DNA of 64,000 bases, taken from NCBI GenBank assembly GCA_028023455.1, contig JAQFVV010006727.1, positions 355,908-419,907 of the forward strand. Reading direction: 5' to 3'. Below, one piece after another: positions 37,034 to 49,398 of this stretch. Source of the stretch: Epiperipatus broadwayi. Lineage: Eukaryota > Onychophora > Udeonychophora > Euonychophora > Peripatidae. Every line of letters begins with the position of its first letter. Within the stretch, counting starts at the first letter, position 1. A program made the translations under genes and the position numbers. The notes beneath the pieces were generated by a model. That model was not told the DNA's origin and made no database searches. It worked only from the letters and a program-made list of their open reading frames with translations.

Positions 37034-38574
37034 AAGAGATATTGCATCAGGATCAAAGTATTACTTAGTGTACTGGAGGAACTCCAAGTGCCTTTGGCAT
37101 ACCTCTAGATGATAGAGAACCTACTTCACAATCAGGAGGTATTTCTCTCTCTCGATGGTAGAGTGGCTCCAGGATTTCGGGCCGGTATTTCCATTCCTCA
37201 GGGCTCACCACTAAATACTCTCCTCTTCACAGCCTATGTGAACCCATTACTGCTAAGCATTGAGGTTGTCTTTCCTGGGATAGCTATCCCTATGTTGAGG
37301 GAGAACATTCACCATATTTCCTATATGGATGATGTGGTGGTGTTCCTCTCATCTTGGGATGAGTTCACTAGGCTTGAGGAACTCCTGGACCAATTTTCTC
37401 ACAAATTCGGTCTCAGAGTAAACAGAGCAAAATCGGTCACATGGCCAACTCTATCAGGCAAGCAAATACCAGGTGTGTTTGAAGCCCCCCTCAGAAATTT
37501 CTCGGCTTCCCTCTAGCCTCCCCCCATCCATTGTGAGAAGGGAACTCGAAGCTTCCTTATTAGCTAAGGTCAATTCTACAATAACATCATTATCTAAGGT
37601 CTACCTGTCCTTGTTGGGAAAGGTAGCACTACTTAATGCTATAGTATTGCCCAAAATAACATATTATCTAGCAGGATTTTCCCCCACAGCCAAGTTTATC
37701 CAAAAAATTGAAACCTTATGCAGAAAACTTTGCTGGGGAGGCAAGACTCCCATCATCAGCCTCAACATATTACAAAAAACCCAAGCTTCTTAATGGCCTT
37801 AGCCTTCAATTGCTGAAGATTTTTTACCTCCAACGAACTCATAATATACTATTCAAGATTTTTAAGGATAATCCCAATATAGAATGCCTCTTCCCCATGG
37901 AAAAGGTAGAACCTACCGATTGACCTCCACCTAGATGGAGAAGCATTTGGCTACAAAAGCAAGTTACGGTGATTATTCAAAACTTCCAGTCGTCGGTTTT
38001 CCTTTTTCAGGGGAAATTATCATATTGGGAAGTTTATTGATTAAGGTTTCCCGGAAAAACTAAATTCGTTAATATACTTCCAATAGGAATCTCTCGATTT
38101 TCCAAATTAACAAAATTCATCAAACTGAGTGCTAAATTTGATTTTTTAATAAAAATCATCCTCGGAGCACTCCCCACAGGGACCTTTCTCCACTACCCAA
38201 GGGGTTACAACATCAACCCCCTTTGTCCCCTATATAACAAACAGGAGGAGTCCATTGACCACATTCTGGATCAATGTGATTCATGGACTTATCTCCGTAA
38301 TACAGCGTTAGACCGGATAAATGGCAATGACCCAGCTAACATTTCTCTTAAGGCCGCAATTAAAAAGGGTCAATTCGAAACAATAAGACTGGCCACTTTC
38401 ATTAACTTCTCAATTTGGACTGCTAGATGAAGCATGATATTTGATCATGGCTGTGATGACTCATTGGTTAATCGATTTTTCAAATCCCTCTACTAGATAA
38501 AAGATGAGGATAAATGAACTTGTCAGCCTTGGCTAATTGACCAAACCTGGAGCCAGATGTGGCTAGAGACTTAA
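37034..38574 (+). pseudogene. 5'-truncated Tx1/L1-like LINE ORF2: RT palm to C-terminus
   Basis: This is the largest coding relic in the window. It starts inside the RT (VLLSVLEELQVPLAYL, then a stop at 37106). The next frame (37109-37516) has ISIPQGSPLNTLLF, then SYMDDVVVFLSSWDE with the catalytic YMDD box at 37322-37333. A frameshift near 37490 leads to LLGKVALLNAIVLPKITYYL and then LCWGGKTP (the thumb-region 'G-R-V/K-x-L-x-N' and 'FLWGG' segments of L1/Tx1 LINEs). A shift near 37780 leads to PKLLNGLSLQLLKIF. After a stop at 37921 the frame resumes as KFDFLIKIILGALPTGTF, a zinc-knuckle-like region (CPLYNKQEESIDHILDQC) and ATFINFSIWTAR, ending with TAA at 38572. Endonuclease and RT fingers are missing. 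It is dead but less decayed than most relics here. Confidence 0.88.
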
Positions 38575-39130
38575 TTCATGTATTTCTAGGCCTAAAACTT
38601 GAACTTTCTCCCATCCACTCAATAAATAATATATCCCATCTCTCACTAAGAATAATCTAAACTTTAACTATGAAGATCTTTCATACATCCTATATATTTA
38701 ATACATAAACTTTCCATTAATTCCATTCTGTATAATTAATTTACCTATATCAACTTGTAAATATTGTTATAGTCCTCATTACTCTTTGTGTCAGGATAGT
38801 CATTAATCAGTGAAATTTACAAACCTTATATATAGGTTTCATTTACTTTATATTCCTAGCTAATTATGCATATAACACACTGCCTTAAGGCATAGAGTAA
38901 TCTTTGATTTTATTTATACATACTTACATTAATTAATTATCTATCATAATTTTCTTATGCAGCTCTTGAGACCATGTTATTGATCTAATACAACTTTTGA
39001 TTTTTCTATATACATAGTTTGCATACCACATTTATATGTATACATTGAAACTTTCTTATTGACATAATTTTATATTATCATTGTTGTTTTTTGTATCTAT
39101 TCTAAGGTGTAAATAAAGTTTTAATTTTGA
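38575..39130 (+). repeat. LINE 3' untranslated region
   Basis: Runs from the ORF stop to GGTGTAAATAAAGTTTTAAT near 39108. It is low in complexity and comparable in end sequence to the LINE copy ending near 3520. No poly-A tail is left. Confidence 0.5.
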
Positions 39131-39336
39131 AAGTAAAATAGAACTTTTGCAATAATAGTAAAAGAGGAGCCAATTATAATAAGTAATGGTCGTAGCTCAT
39201 TTAAAAAAGAAATAATGTATGTTTTGTTTTTTATTTTACTTTTTGAGTGTTGATATTACAATCAATAGATATAATAATAATTTTGATTTTGACTATTATA
39301 TTTAATCAAACATAAAAATTTTAACACATGTCAAGC

Positions 39337-39442
39337 GTTGTTAGCCGATAGGTCAGCGCAGCCGCCTTGCAAACAAGCAGTTGTTTGCAGACGATTGTTG
39401 CGGGGTTTGCCTCCTGGCCGATGCTATGACATATGGAAAAAA
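39337..39442 (+). repeat. tRNA-derived SINE, family A, copy 3 (diverged)
   Basis: CCGATAGGTCAGCGCAGCCG, CCTTGCAAACAAGCAGTTG, a mutated box B (GGGGTTTGCCTCC), GGCCGATGCTATGACA and an A12 tail. A short internal duplication (AGCAGTTG...GCAGACGATTG) has lengthened it relative to copies 1 and 2. Confidence 0.8.
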
Positions 39443-42400
39443 AAAAAATAACACATTAATTCTGGTAAAGTGTGCAATTTTATTAGACTATTTTCAAAAA
39501 TTAAAACCAAAAATATTTTTTGATATTTTTCCTGTACAGTTTTCATTTTAATAAAATAACAAATGTCCACAAAGTAGTCTTAAATTATTAAATAATGAGC
39601 ACCCAATTCAACATATATGCATACATTTTTTTCAGATTCATCATCTCCAGTTACAAACTAAGTAACATAGAAATAAAATGTTTTTTTTTTTCATAGCTAT
39701 CACTGATAATTTATAATCCCTATGCAAAATTTCTTGCAAGGATAGGATATAAAAATAAAAATAAAAATTGAAGTCATTTTTATTATTTTATTTAAAATAG
39801 GTATATATTCTTTTTAGTATTTAATTCATAATTCAGAAATAAATATTTCCTTTAGGTTTTAAAATTAGAAATAATTATCTTCACTTCTTTTTTTTTTCTT
39901 TGATTGCCTGCAACTCTTGTCTTTAAATTTTCACAGACCAATTGAAATACAAAATTTGTCCAAACCAAATAAATATCAATATATTTATTTATAAAATCAA
40001 AATAATTAAATGATAACTTTTTATAATAAATTAATGATTACAAAACACTTCCCTTTGCATGTCTTTAATGCATTCTTAAGGCTGCTGTCCCTTTTAACTT
40101 TTTTTTTAATTCTCTTATGCCACCTCTAGCACTAATTGAACAGTTTTATGATTAATAGCAAAAATTGGAAGCAAAATTTGTATTAATTTATTAGTTTTAA
40201 AAAAAAAATATGAAGATGGCAATACATAAAGATATAGTAATTCAAAGGAGTCAACATGCCACTGAATACAAAGAAATCGACAATGTCATTGATTGGTAAT
40301 TTGTTTGAGATAGTTTTACTTTTCTTATTTCAGAAAGAAAAAGTGTATATTTTCTATAGTTTATTTACAAATTTATACTTATTTATGCAACATATTTGTA
40401 AAATATTTTTTTAAAACCAAAAATACTCATGATTTCAATCAAATTCCATTTGAAGGAGTTTATTTTAAAGAAGACAAGTCAAACAAAATTCTCATTATGG
40501 GAAGCAAAGTTATGATTAATAAAATCACTGCAAATTTTCTTATATTTTAAAAATTATAAGTTTAATTTTAAATTTTAGAACAGATTTGTATTATGATGTT
40601 TGAACAAAAATTTCTTTGGATTTTAAAAATGGAGTTCAGATAATAAATAATTCTTTCAATTTTTTATTTAATCAGCAAAGGCAATCTTCCAATAAAAAAA
40701 AAGGTTGTTCTTATTATATATTTCATATTAGAACTTTTTTTTTTCTATATTTGCAAAGTTAAAATATCTTTTTAAATGCTTTTCATTTATAAACTTATAT
40801 CTGTAATAAATAATGCAAAGGTTATCAGAATAAATAAAGGTGTAATTGTAAAAGTAAAATATTGCAAATACAATTGAATCTGACACAAGAGACTATCAAA
40901 ATAAAGCTGGTAGTGAATGAATTAATTAAAAATAATCTTATATAATTATTGTGATATTAACAGTACATATATAGGATGTTTACAGACAATCATATATTTT
41001 GTATTAATAAGGGTGGATTATTTGGAATTATTATATTCAATTTGAATATAAGACAAGTTGCATGGGGTAAAAAAGAATTGATATATTTAAAACAGTATTT
41101 CAACTTTTGTCTATTAATCCAAATTTATAAATATAGAACAATTCTAAAAAAAATTTTCTTGGTTGTTTTAGTAAAGCAATCCCATCTCTAATAATGGATA
41201 CTATTCATTCAATTATTTCAATCTATTTGATGACAATTTTTTAAATTATTAAAATGGAAATTGAAAACCTCTTCTTATTCTACTATATGCATTTAATTAC
41301 TTGAACAGCAAATTTTTCAGACAGATTCAAAATATGCAAAGAAAAAATTCCAAGTATAAAAGGCTGTTTCCAGAGGATTTAAATGGAAATGCTATTACTA
41401 CATCAAAGATATTCAAAAATCATATAACTTTTATCTGTGAAAATATTTGAGTAAACATATACAGACATCTATATATGTATACACAATGTAAAATATTTGA
41501 ATAAACATACACGCATATCTATATATGTACACACACAAAATGTAAAACAAAAAAATTAAATGAAAAAAGAAATTCACATAGTTCACTTTCAATATGCATA
41601 GACATATACAGTCAGTGTACCTGAATTGTTTATTTGTGAGATTTGAATACAGGATTATTTGTGAGCAATGGAAAACTCCTATTGATGAAGATTAAGTTTA
41701 TTTTCTTAGTTAGACTCTGCCAAAATAATGTTTGTAGTCGTAAAAGCTATTTTCCAGCAAATCATTTCACATTTATATATATAATACGAATACAGCAAAT
41801 ATATACACACACATACTTACAGCAAAAAAGAATCAATAGAATTTTTAATCAATAGGTTCTATCTAATCTATATGCTAAACTGGGATATCAAAAAATTTAC
41901 ATCATTCAAAAATACCAAAGAATTAAATAAAATTAAAATATTATCAAGTTCAGTTCAAATAATCATATTAAATTAATATACATTGGAGAGGTTTAATGTA
42001 TTTCTTTTTTATTACAAATTGTGAGATTGCATCACTTTTTACGTTTTTTAAAAATTATTTTTGCATGGATATTCCCCACTTGTTTTGTGTTACTACATAT
42101 ACTTTATTTTTTGACAAAGTCTAGCTCTTGACAAACTGGATTTATTTTATAAATTTTAAGTGAAGACATGAGAAATGTGAGATGCTGAGAGAGGAGAAAA
42201 GGTTAAGCAGTATAATTTTAAAGGCATGAAAGAAACCAGGTTATTGACTGAGAAGATAATTAAATTCAAATTAATACATGAGAATTAAATATGTTAACAT
42301 CAAAAAAACGACTTATCTTCACTAAGCAAATGAAAGAAAACTATCTTATAATTAATATCACATAACATGGCTCATGAAAAAAAATGCAAATATTAAGGGA

Positions 42401-43000
42401 AATAATAGTAATAACCATACTAATAATGTAATACATTCAAAAGAATAACAAATGTAACAAAAGAAAGTAAATAAAGTATAGAAAAAAGTAAATGATGGCT
42501 AATTTGCAACAGGCCAAGTTCCTACAATAATTAAAATGCCAAACAATAATAATACCGATATAAGTAATGAAATAAAAGCAACGACTGTGAAAACTATATA
42601 TACATATAGCTTAGGTACACACAAAAGATGTCCCAAATATGCATTGTGAATGATAGCTCAAATCATGATTATAATTAAAGCTAAAATATGTACCCTTAAG
42701 TTGTAAGCCTATTTAATGTTCTTTTTATTTTAATATATTGTACAAATCAACATTAACTATAGGCTGAACACTAATCCCCCCCCTTTTTTTTTGTATAAAA
42801 AAGGAATGAAAGAAAATTAGGTCTGTAGCCTTCTTTAATGTTATCCATTCACATTTTAGAAATTTCTTTTTTTATTTAAACCTTGTGTAAACCCAAATAT
42901 TAGAAGATTTAATACCCAAACATTCATTTGTAAATTGTGGCAGAAAGTTGTAGATTGTATTCTACTTGTAAAACTTTTTGAATCCAATATAATCTAAATT
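39443..43000. other. Gene-free AT-rich DNA
   Basis: No conserved coding or RNA motif. Two near-copies of a 60-base stretch (AAATATTTGAGTAAACATATA near 41440 and AAATATTTGAATAAACATAC near 41492) form a short direct repeat. Confidence 0.5.
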
Positions 43001-43199
43001 TTTTGAAGCATCATTTTCAAATACTAAGTTTCCTTTCACTATGTCTTTTATTACTACCCTGATAACTTACTAGTAAGCAAACATTAGGCCAATAATATCT
43101 AATTTAGTTTGTAACCTACTTGTTTTGCCTTTTCAAATTATGTTATGTTAACTTCAAATCATATTCTTAATCTATTTATATTTAATTTGATTTCCTTTT

Positions 43200-43846
43200 G
43201 ATTTTATTCCTGAAGTATGTTGTCTTATTTCTTTAATATTTTTTTTTCTCTTCAGGTTCTTCTGCAAAATATTATTGCTATTTATAATTTTGGTCATATT
43301 AATGTATAATGCATATTACTTTGTTTCTTGATTATAGAGTCTCTAATATTCATTTAAGCATTTCTTCACCTGCAATAATTACATACCATCTGAAGATTGC
43401 AGATTATTAATTCTCATTCATCACACTGAAATTTTTTTGGTATTAATCTAGATCTTATTGACTTTTTCAGACATTATAAATGTAATTGATGAGAATGGAT
43501 TGTATAGTATTATGCATTTTATAATCTCAAACTAGTTTCCCAATTTCTTGAAAAATTCTCACTGCTATTTTAAAATTATAATAGATATTATTTAGAAAAT
43601 TAATTAGTTTATCATCTGCTCCACATCATTCTTTAGTCACTGTTAACAAAAGCTTTCTAAATTCAATAAAACAAAGATGAAATGCATTCTTTTTCTTTTA
43701 GCATTCATTGCAGTCATATGAAATGATAAGAAAAGTTGTATGATATTCCTATCCTCTTTAAATCCAGTTTAAATTCATCTGCAAAGTATACATTAGGAAT
43801 TTATTTCAACTTTCCTTTTAGTCCTATAGTTTAGTAGTTCTTCACA
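43200..43846 (-). pseudogene. LINE reverse-transcriptase relic, left arm of the inverted repeat
   Basis: On the minus strand the arm 43846-43506 gives, through shifts, a TGFKEDRNIIQLF segment and KRKRMHFIFVLLNLESF. These resemble the 'GF-x-K-x-R-S-x-I-D-Q' and 'F-I-D-F-x-K-A-F-D' RT blocks of RTE/CR1-type LINEs. The putative Asp residues are lost. 43500-43200 may continue the domain (NPFSSITFIMSEKV is where GCPLSP...LF-x-L would be). The reading is degenerate, so family assignment is tentative. Confidence 0.42.
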
Positions 43847-44476
43847 TTAATCTTGAATATTTGTATTACAGATAGACAATACAGTCTACACACTGTAAAT
43901 TAGTTTCTACACAAAGTTACATAGACTGTAAATTTCCAAAAGCAAACTCTTTTCCACATGTGATTCATCTATTTATAAGACTCCAATTCTTAAAATTATT
44001 CACTGTTTTTGAGATGTTTACAATAAAATAGTATTTTCACTGTTGTAAGATAATAGTGAATCTTATTAAGTTCTTTCTAGTTTTTTTAGAAATTTTTTCA
44101 TTAGTTCACTTTATATGATTCAAGACAGTAATGTATTTAGTGATGTAAAATATTATTCTAGCTAGTAAACATTTTATTTTTACTTTTTAACAATTTCTGC
44201 TACAGATGCCATTACGTGTTTCTTTTAATCATTCTTGAATTAAACCCCAGCATTTGCATTCACCATAAAATACCAGATCTACTATATAAAATATGTGAAA
44301 TTCCCCTTTTGCATTTTGCAATTGTTGCTTGATATTAATTTCAAAGTTTCTAATAACCTTTTTACAAAATATTAAAATATTTGACTTTTGAAAGCAAGCC
44401 TTTTATTCTTAAACAAAATAATGATATACTTTCCTCTATTTTCAGTCAATCTCTCCATTTAATTAATTTTTCAAGT
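43847..44476. other. Spacer of the 340-bp inverted repeat
   Basis: About 630 bases of A/T-rich DNA between the arms, without a recognised gene. Confidence 0.5.
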
Positions 44477-44814
44477 TGTGAAGAACTACTAAACTATAGA
44501 ACTAAAAGGAGAGTGTAAATAAATTCTTAATGTGTACTTTGCAGATGAATTTAAACTGGATTTAAAGATGATAGGAATATCATACAACTAATCGTATCAT
44601 TTCCTGAGACTGTAATGGATAAAAGAAAAAGAATCAATTTCATCTTTGTTTTATTGAATTTAGAAAGCTTTTGTTAACAGTAACTAAAGAATGATGTGGA
44701 GCAAATAATAAACTAATTAATCTTCTAAATAATATCTATTATAATTTTAAAATAGCAGTGATAATTTTTCAAGAAATTGGGAAACTAGTTTGAGATTATA
44801 AAATGCATAATACT
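44477..44814 (+). pseudogene. LINE reverse-transcriptase relic, right arm of the inverted repeat
   Basis: An inverted copy of 43506-43846. It reads ADEFKLDLKMIGISYN in one frame and KRINFIFVLLNLESF in another, the same RT-like blocks as the left arm. The two arms differ at scattered positions and small indels, so each has decayed for some time after duplication. Confidence 0.45.
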
Positions 44815-45366
44815 TAAATCTATGATATAAATGCTGCTTTTTGTTTTTATTAGTATCATCTATTTTGTGCTATAAACCATGTAATGAATTATCTCATCTA
44901 TATTCTAAAGCACACTTATTATAAGTCTTTTCCATATTCATATTTTTTTTTAAAATCATGTCCCCATACGGTCCCATCTCCAATTTTCTCAACAATAATA
45001 TTTAATGACTCACAATAAAAAAAAAAAAACCATTATTTTCAGATGCATGCAAAGGCAATTTATCTCAATATCTGTATTGTTTGATGAAGAGATACATCTT
45101 TGGATTATTGTAATGTTAAAAAAAGTTCATTGTGGATGTAATTAGCATCTGACTTCTATTTTTATCATTACACACCTTATTTTTTTTATCTAACAGTAAT
45201 CTTAGAAAAACTTTCTTGCTTTGAATTCCCCAAAACTTGTCTCAAATATCTTAGCTAATCCAAGCATATAAAGTTTTTCCACTTCTTTTCATAATAGGTT
45301 CAGTGTTCCAGCTATCATAAAGATTTGGCTTTCCATGTTCAACAATAAGATTTTGTTAAATAATTC
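44815..45366. other. Gene-free AT-rich DNA
   Basis: Nothing recognised. Confidence 0.5.
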
Positions 45367-45462
45367 AAAACAAAGCAAAACTCTCCATATAGTAGTGCCA
45401 TCTTGTGCTAGCAAGAGCAATCAATGGATGCCAGTATGAGATAGTGATCATGTAATATGATT
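45367..45462 (+). repeat. Ribozyme-repeat family, internally deleted copy
   Basis: AAAGCAAAACTCTCCATATA, GTAGTGCCATCTTGTGCTA and AGAGCAATCAATGGATGCCA match the left arm of the 13.1 kb element. The middle is missing and the sequence jumps to GATAGTGATCATGTAATATG, the 3' end. The hammerhead is deleted. Confidence 0.7.
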
Positions 45463-48000
45463 TTGTGATAAATTCTCTGTCTAAAGACAAGTTAGAGTGA
45501 CTAAACAATAGGTTATGAAGTCTCATCATATCATTTGATCATCATCAGTAATAATTTACAAGGCTTATAATTTCTTTAAACCAATTCCAGTCTTTCAAAC
45601 TGGAAATGCAATACAATAAACCTTAAATAAACAAATATTAATGAAAAATAAAATATAGTTTATGATTTAATGATAACATAATGTCATTTGGTTTATTCTA
45701 TACAGAGCTGGAGGAAGGTAGTAAATAAGATAAGCAAGGTATGATGGCACCGATACAAGAAAGGTGCAGGGGCATGAAAATGATGCAGAATTAATAATGC
45801 ATTTAGTTTTTTCTGTTACAAATATAATTTAATGCTACTTGATTCATTATTTCTACAAAATAAAAAAATATAAACATATTAAAATAAATAATCATTTTTA
45901 AAATACGATTTGTCAATTATAATTTTCTACACTTTGTTTTTCTCTCAGGATATTCTTAGTTATGTCTTCTTACGCTGGGTTTACATGATGCATATTTCAA
46001 ATCACACTGATATGTTATGTAAAAATGGAACAGTCCATTTTACTATTAATATCTATGTCATTTGAGTGGTGTATATATATACCGTAATGATTATTTAGTA
46101 TTTGTAAAATAATAATAATAAACATAACTTCAAGAATTTGTATTGATTTGTTATAAAAATATTATCTTAAATTTATTGTATCCAACAAAATTAAAAAAAA
46201 AAAAAAAAATCTAAGATGCTTTCCCATATTTTTATAATGTTTGAAATTCTTGCAGCAATTATGGTTTAGTTAAAACACACACACACACAAAGGGCAATAT
46301 GCTAATAAAATGCATAATATCATATAGATGTGAATAAATTAGTTGAAATAGAATAATTAAAACAAAATTAGTGTACACAATAAAGATAAAGTTAAATAGT
46401 GACATAAATTTTTAATGTAATAATTAAATATGTTGGTGTGAGTATGAATATTTATGTACCTCTGATATATTTGAATATAAACGTATATTATTTTAAAATA
46501 TTTAGTAGTTATTTTAAATCTGAAATAAAATCTCAATTATTGTGAGAATGGTAAATAAAATAAAAATCATTTATCTTAATATCTGTAACACAAATATTTG
46601 TTCTAACGTTGTGATTTGTACATTTAATTTTTTTTAAATATATTTTATTTAAATATGTTATGTGCATATCTCTCAACTAAGACGTTGTTGAAATGGCAAA
46701 TTCAAAAGTCATCTGCTGTTACAGTTAAAACAAATACCGGTATTCTATTAAAACAATTATTACCTAAACATGTGCATTTGGATATTTGTTTTATTAAACC
46801 AGTTTTAAAATTAATGGACTTATACTTTGTAAACAATTTTATAAGAAATGGTTAAAATTAGAAATTTCACTTCTCAGAAAATACTAATTATCATCATAGC
46901 ATCTTTAAAAATGAAAAAAAAAAAAAACATGTTTACCACATTAATGGATTTATCCTCATTTATTGTTCTATCTGGATTAATTCTTTTCACATCTCTGCCT
47001 AAGGTTTTCAGTCATTTTTTAAAGAAAAAACATTCTCAAAGATTTTAATAAAAATAATTGGAATTCTTAAATACTTTAAGTAAATTTAAAATTATATAGA
47101 TGTTGTGTATTGATACTAATAAATAACAAATATTTTAATAAATAATCTCTGCACACATAAGTAAGTTTATATAATAGAATTTATTTGAATAACAAATTAA
47201 TTTGTATGTACATTTATCTATTATAAATGTTTACATATGTGTGAAATTCACCAGGAAAATCCTCTGTTCACTCAATGCTTAATAAAACTATGCTCTTTTT
47301 TGTTCTTTTGCTTTTTTGTAATACTCATTCTCTCTTCTTTTAGTGGGAAAGTGTATTAATATATAACAAATAAAAAACTTCAATTTATTTCCACTATATA
47401 TATATATATATATATAATACAATGAAAACATATTTGTTTTTACTTATTATTTATTATATATAGACTATATAATATAGTTGCTTAGATAAGTATCTTATGT
47501 AAATATCTAGAGAAGCTAGACAAGATAATGTCACATCTTTAGAGGATTCTACTAAAATAAGGTAAATGTTTTGTAGTTTAAAAAGTAACTAAGACATGTC
47601 AGCATAATACCTAGATAAGAGATTACTTAGATTAGACTAGTGTACCTAGGCATCAGATAAAACATTATTTCACTTTGTTACATATGATAATTAATACTTG
47701 TTTTCTTTATCCTTAAAAATAATCTTCTTCAATGACTTGTTTTGTCCACCAACATATAGAGATATAACTGTATAGTTATTGATATAGGAGAAATCAGGAT
47801 CAAGATACCATAATTAACATTACTAGAAATTATTTATCTCTTGAGTATTGAGAACTTAATTTATTATTATATTTTATTTCATTTATATATTTACATGTAC
47901 TAAATTACCTGTTTTTCATCTTTTATTATTTAAATTAATCAATTAATATGGTCACATGTTATTACTGGGATGCATTTATTTAAAAGTATATTAAACCACC
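45463..48000. other. Gene-free AT-rich DNA
   Basis: An A16 run near 46195, (CA)n near 46276 and (TA)n near 47395. The frames at 46655-47048 are of low complexity, and I see no homology in them. Confidence 0.5.
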
Positions 48001-48290
48001 AAATATCACAAGATCACCATTTCCTATGCTTGCTCAGAACTGTTATTAAAACAGGCAAAACTCTCCATACAGTAGTGCCACTCAGTGCAAGCCAGAGTAA
48101 TCAATAGATGATAGAAGGCTTGTGCATAAAATCCCTATCCAGTGCCTATTTATCCAATATCCCCAAACTAGTTTCTGGCTTGTGGCCTTCGTCGGTCAGG
48201 AACCTTGGATCTGAGAGCACTGCACATAGATCATACCCTGGCTTGCACTGAGTGGCACTACCGTATGGAGTTTTTCTTGTTTTAATAATA
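48001..48290 (-). repeat. Ribozyme-repeat family copy, minus strand, short foldback
   Basis: On the minus strand it ends ATAGGAAATGGTGATCTTGTGAT (48034-48007), and the plus strand carries GGCAAAACTCTCCATACAGT at 48053. From 48069 to 48205 it follows the family closely, including the TTGTGCATAAAATCCCTATCC block and the decayed hammerhead. It then turns back: CTGGCTTGCACTGAGTGGCACTA near 48238 is the inverse of TAGTGCCACTCAGTGCAAGCCAG near 48072. This is again an inverted-copy arrangement. Confidence 0.72.
48161..48203 (-). ncRNA. Decayed hammerhead ribozyme motif
   Basis: On the minus strand: CCTGA, CCGACGA (core with T4 changed to C), stem II arms GGC/GCC with a CACAA loop, GAAAC, TA, GTT in place of GTC, and TGGGG. 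Stem II is identical to copy 2 at 14068. The core change should abolish cleavage. Confidence 0.6.
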
Positions 48291-49398
48291 GTATATTGTT
48301 ATAATAGTAACGTTATTTATATTTATTGCTAATACTTGCACACAGTTTAAATATTAATGTTTAATTAATTAAGATATAGTTTAAATACAATAAATTGTCC
48401 CTTTTTTTTTAGCCATATCAATAATAAAGACTTTTTAAGTTAAAGATTAAAATAAATTTTGAGACATTTATTCTACTTAAATATTTTAAACCCTGAGGAA
48501 ACTTTTGATTTGATATATGGCTGGCTAAACATATAAGTATTATTAGACTTATTTATTCTTATTTACAAATAATACAATTATATTTGAATTTCATAATCCT
48601 GAGATATTATTTTTATTCTGTATTAATTCACATTTATAATATTTTCATATATATTAAATTGTTCTATTTACAGTAAAGTTTCTCATTATAGTGATTATCC
48701 GCATAGTATAAGTTACGCCAATGTTTTGAAAACTAAACTGCTGTAGGTTATGCTCTTCATCATTTCGTTGATTACAATATATATTAATGCACTACATTGT
48801 AGCAGTATTTGATAACATTACAAAAATATGAATTGCAACATGAACATTCATGAACATGTAAAAATAAGTTCAATAGTTGAGACAATATAGTTCTATACAG
48901 TGTGTTGATTTCTTTCACAAAATTTGTTATTGATTTTTGTAATCAGTGAATTGAGTAGATATGTTAATAATATCAATATTATGAAATGTATTTATAATTA
49001 CGATTAGCATTAGGTGGGAAAGCTAGAAGCTAAAAGGTCAAATGGTTATTTTTTGTGTGTTACAACTTCTAATCTTTATAATGGACAAATTATTTCTTGA
49101 AGTTAAAGAAGTAATAAATTGATAGGGCATGTACCATAAGAATAAAAATGTTATCCTAATGAATCTTTAAATAACATAGCAGAGTATTAAATACAATCTA
49201 TACCACAGATATGTATGTATATATATTATTTAAAATTAAATACCATTTGACACACAAATTTATCAATCAGTGCTTCTATTACAATAAATAAATTAATGTA
49301 AAAATTAAGGGTAGAATATTAAATATAATATTTTAATAATTAATTTATCTCTTCTTCCTTAGATATAATAATATGGAGGGGAAAAATTGTCCTATTTT

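Noticed and set aside
37708-37923. Start codon at 37708 as a separate gene
   Set aside because: It is a continuation of the LINE ORF after a frameshift; the homology begins upstream of the ATG.
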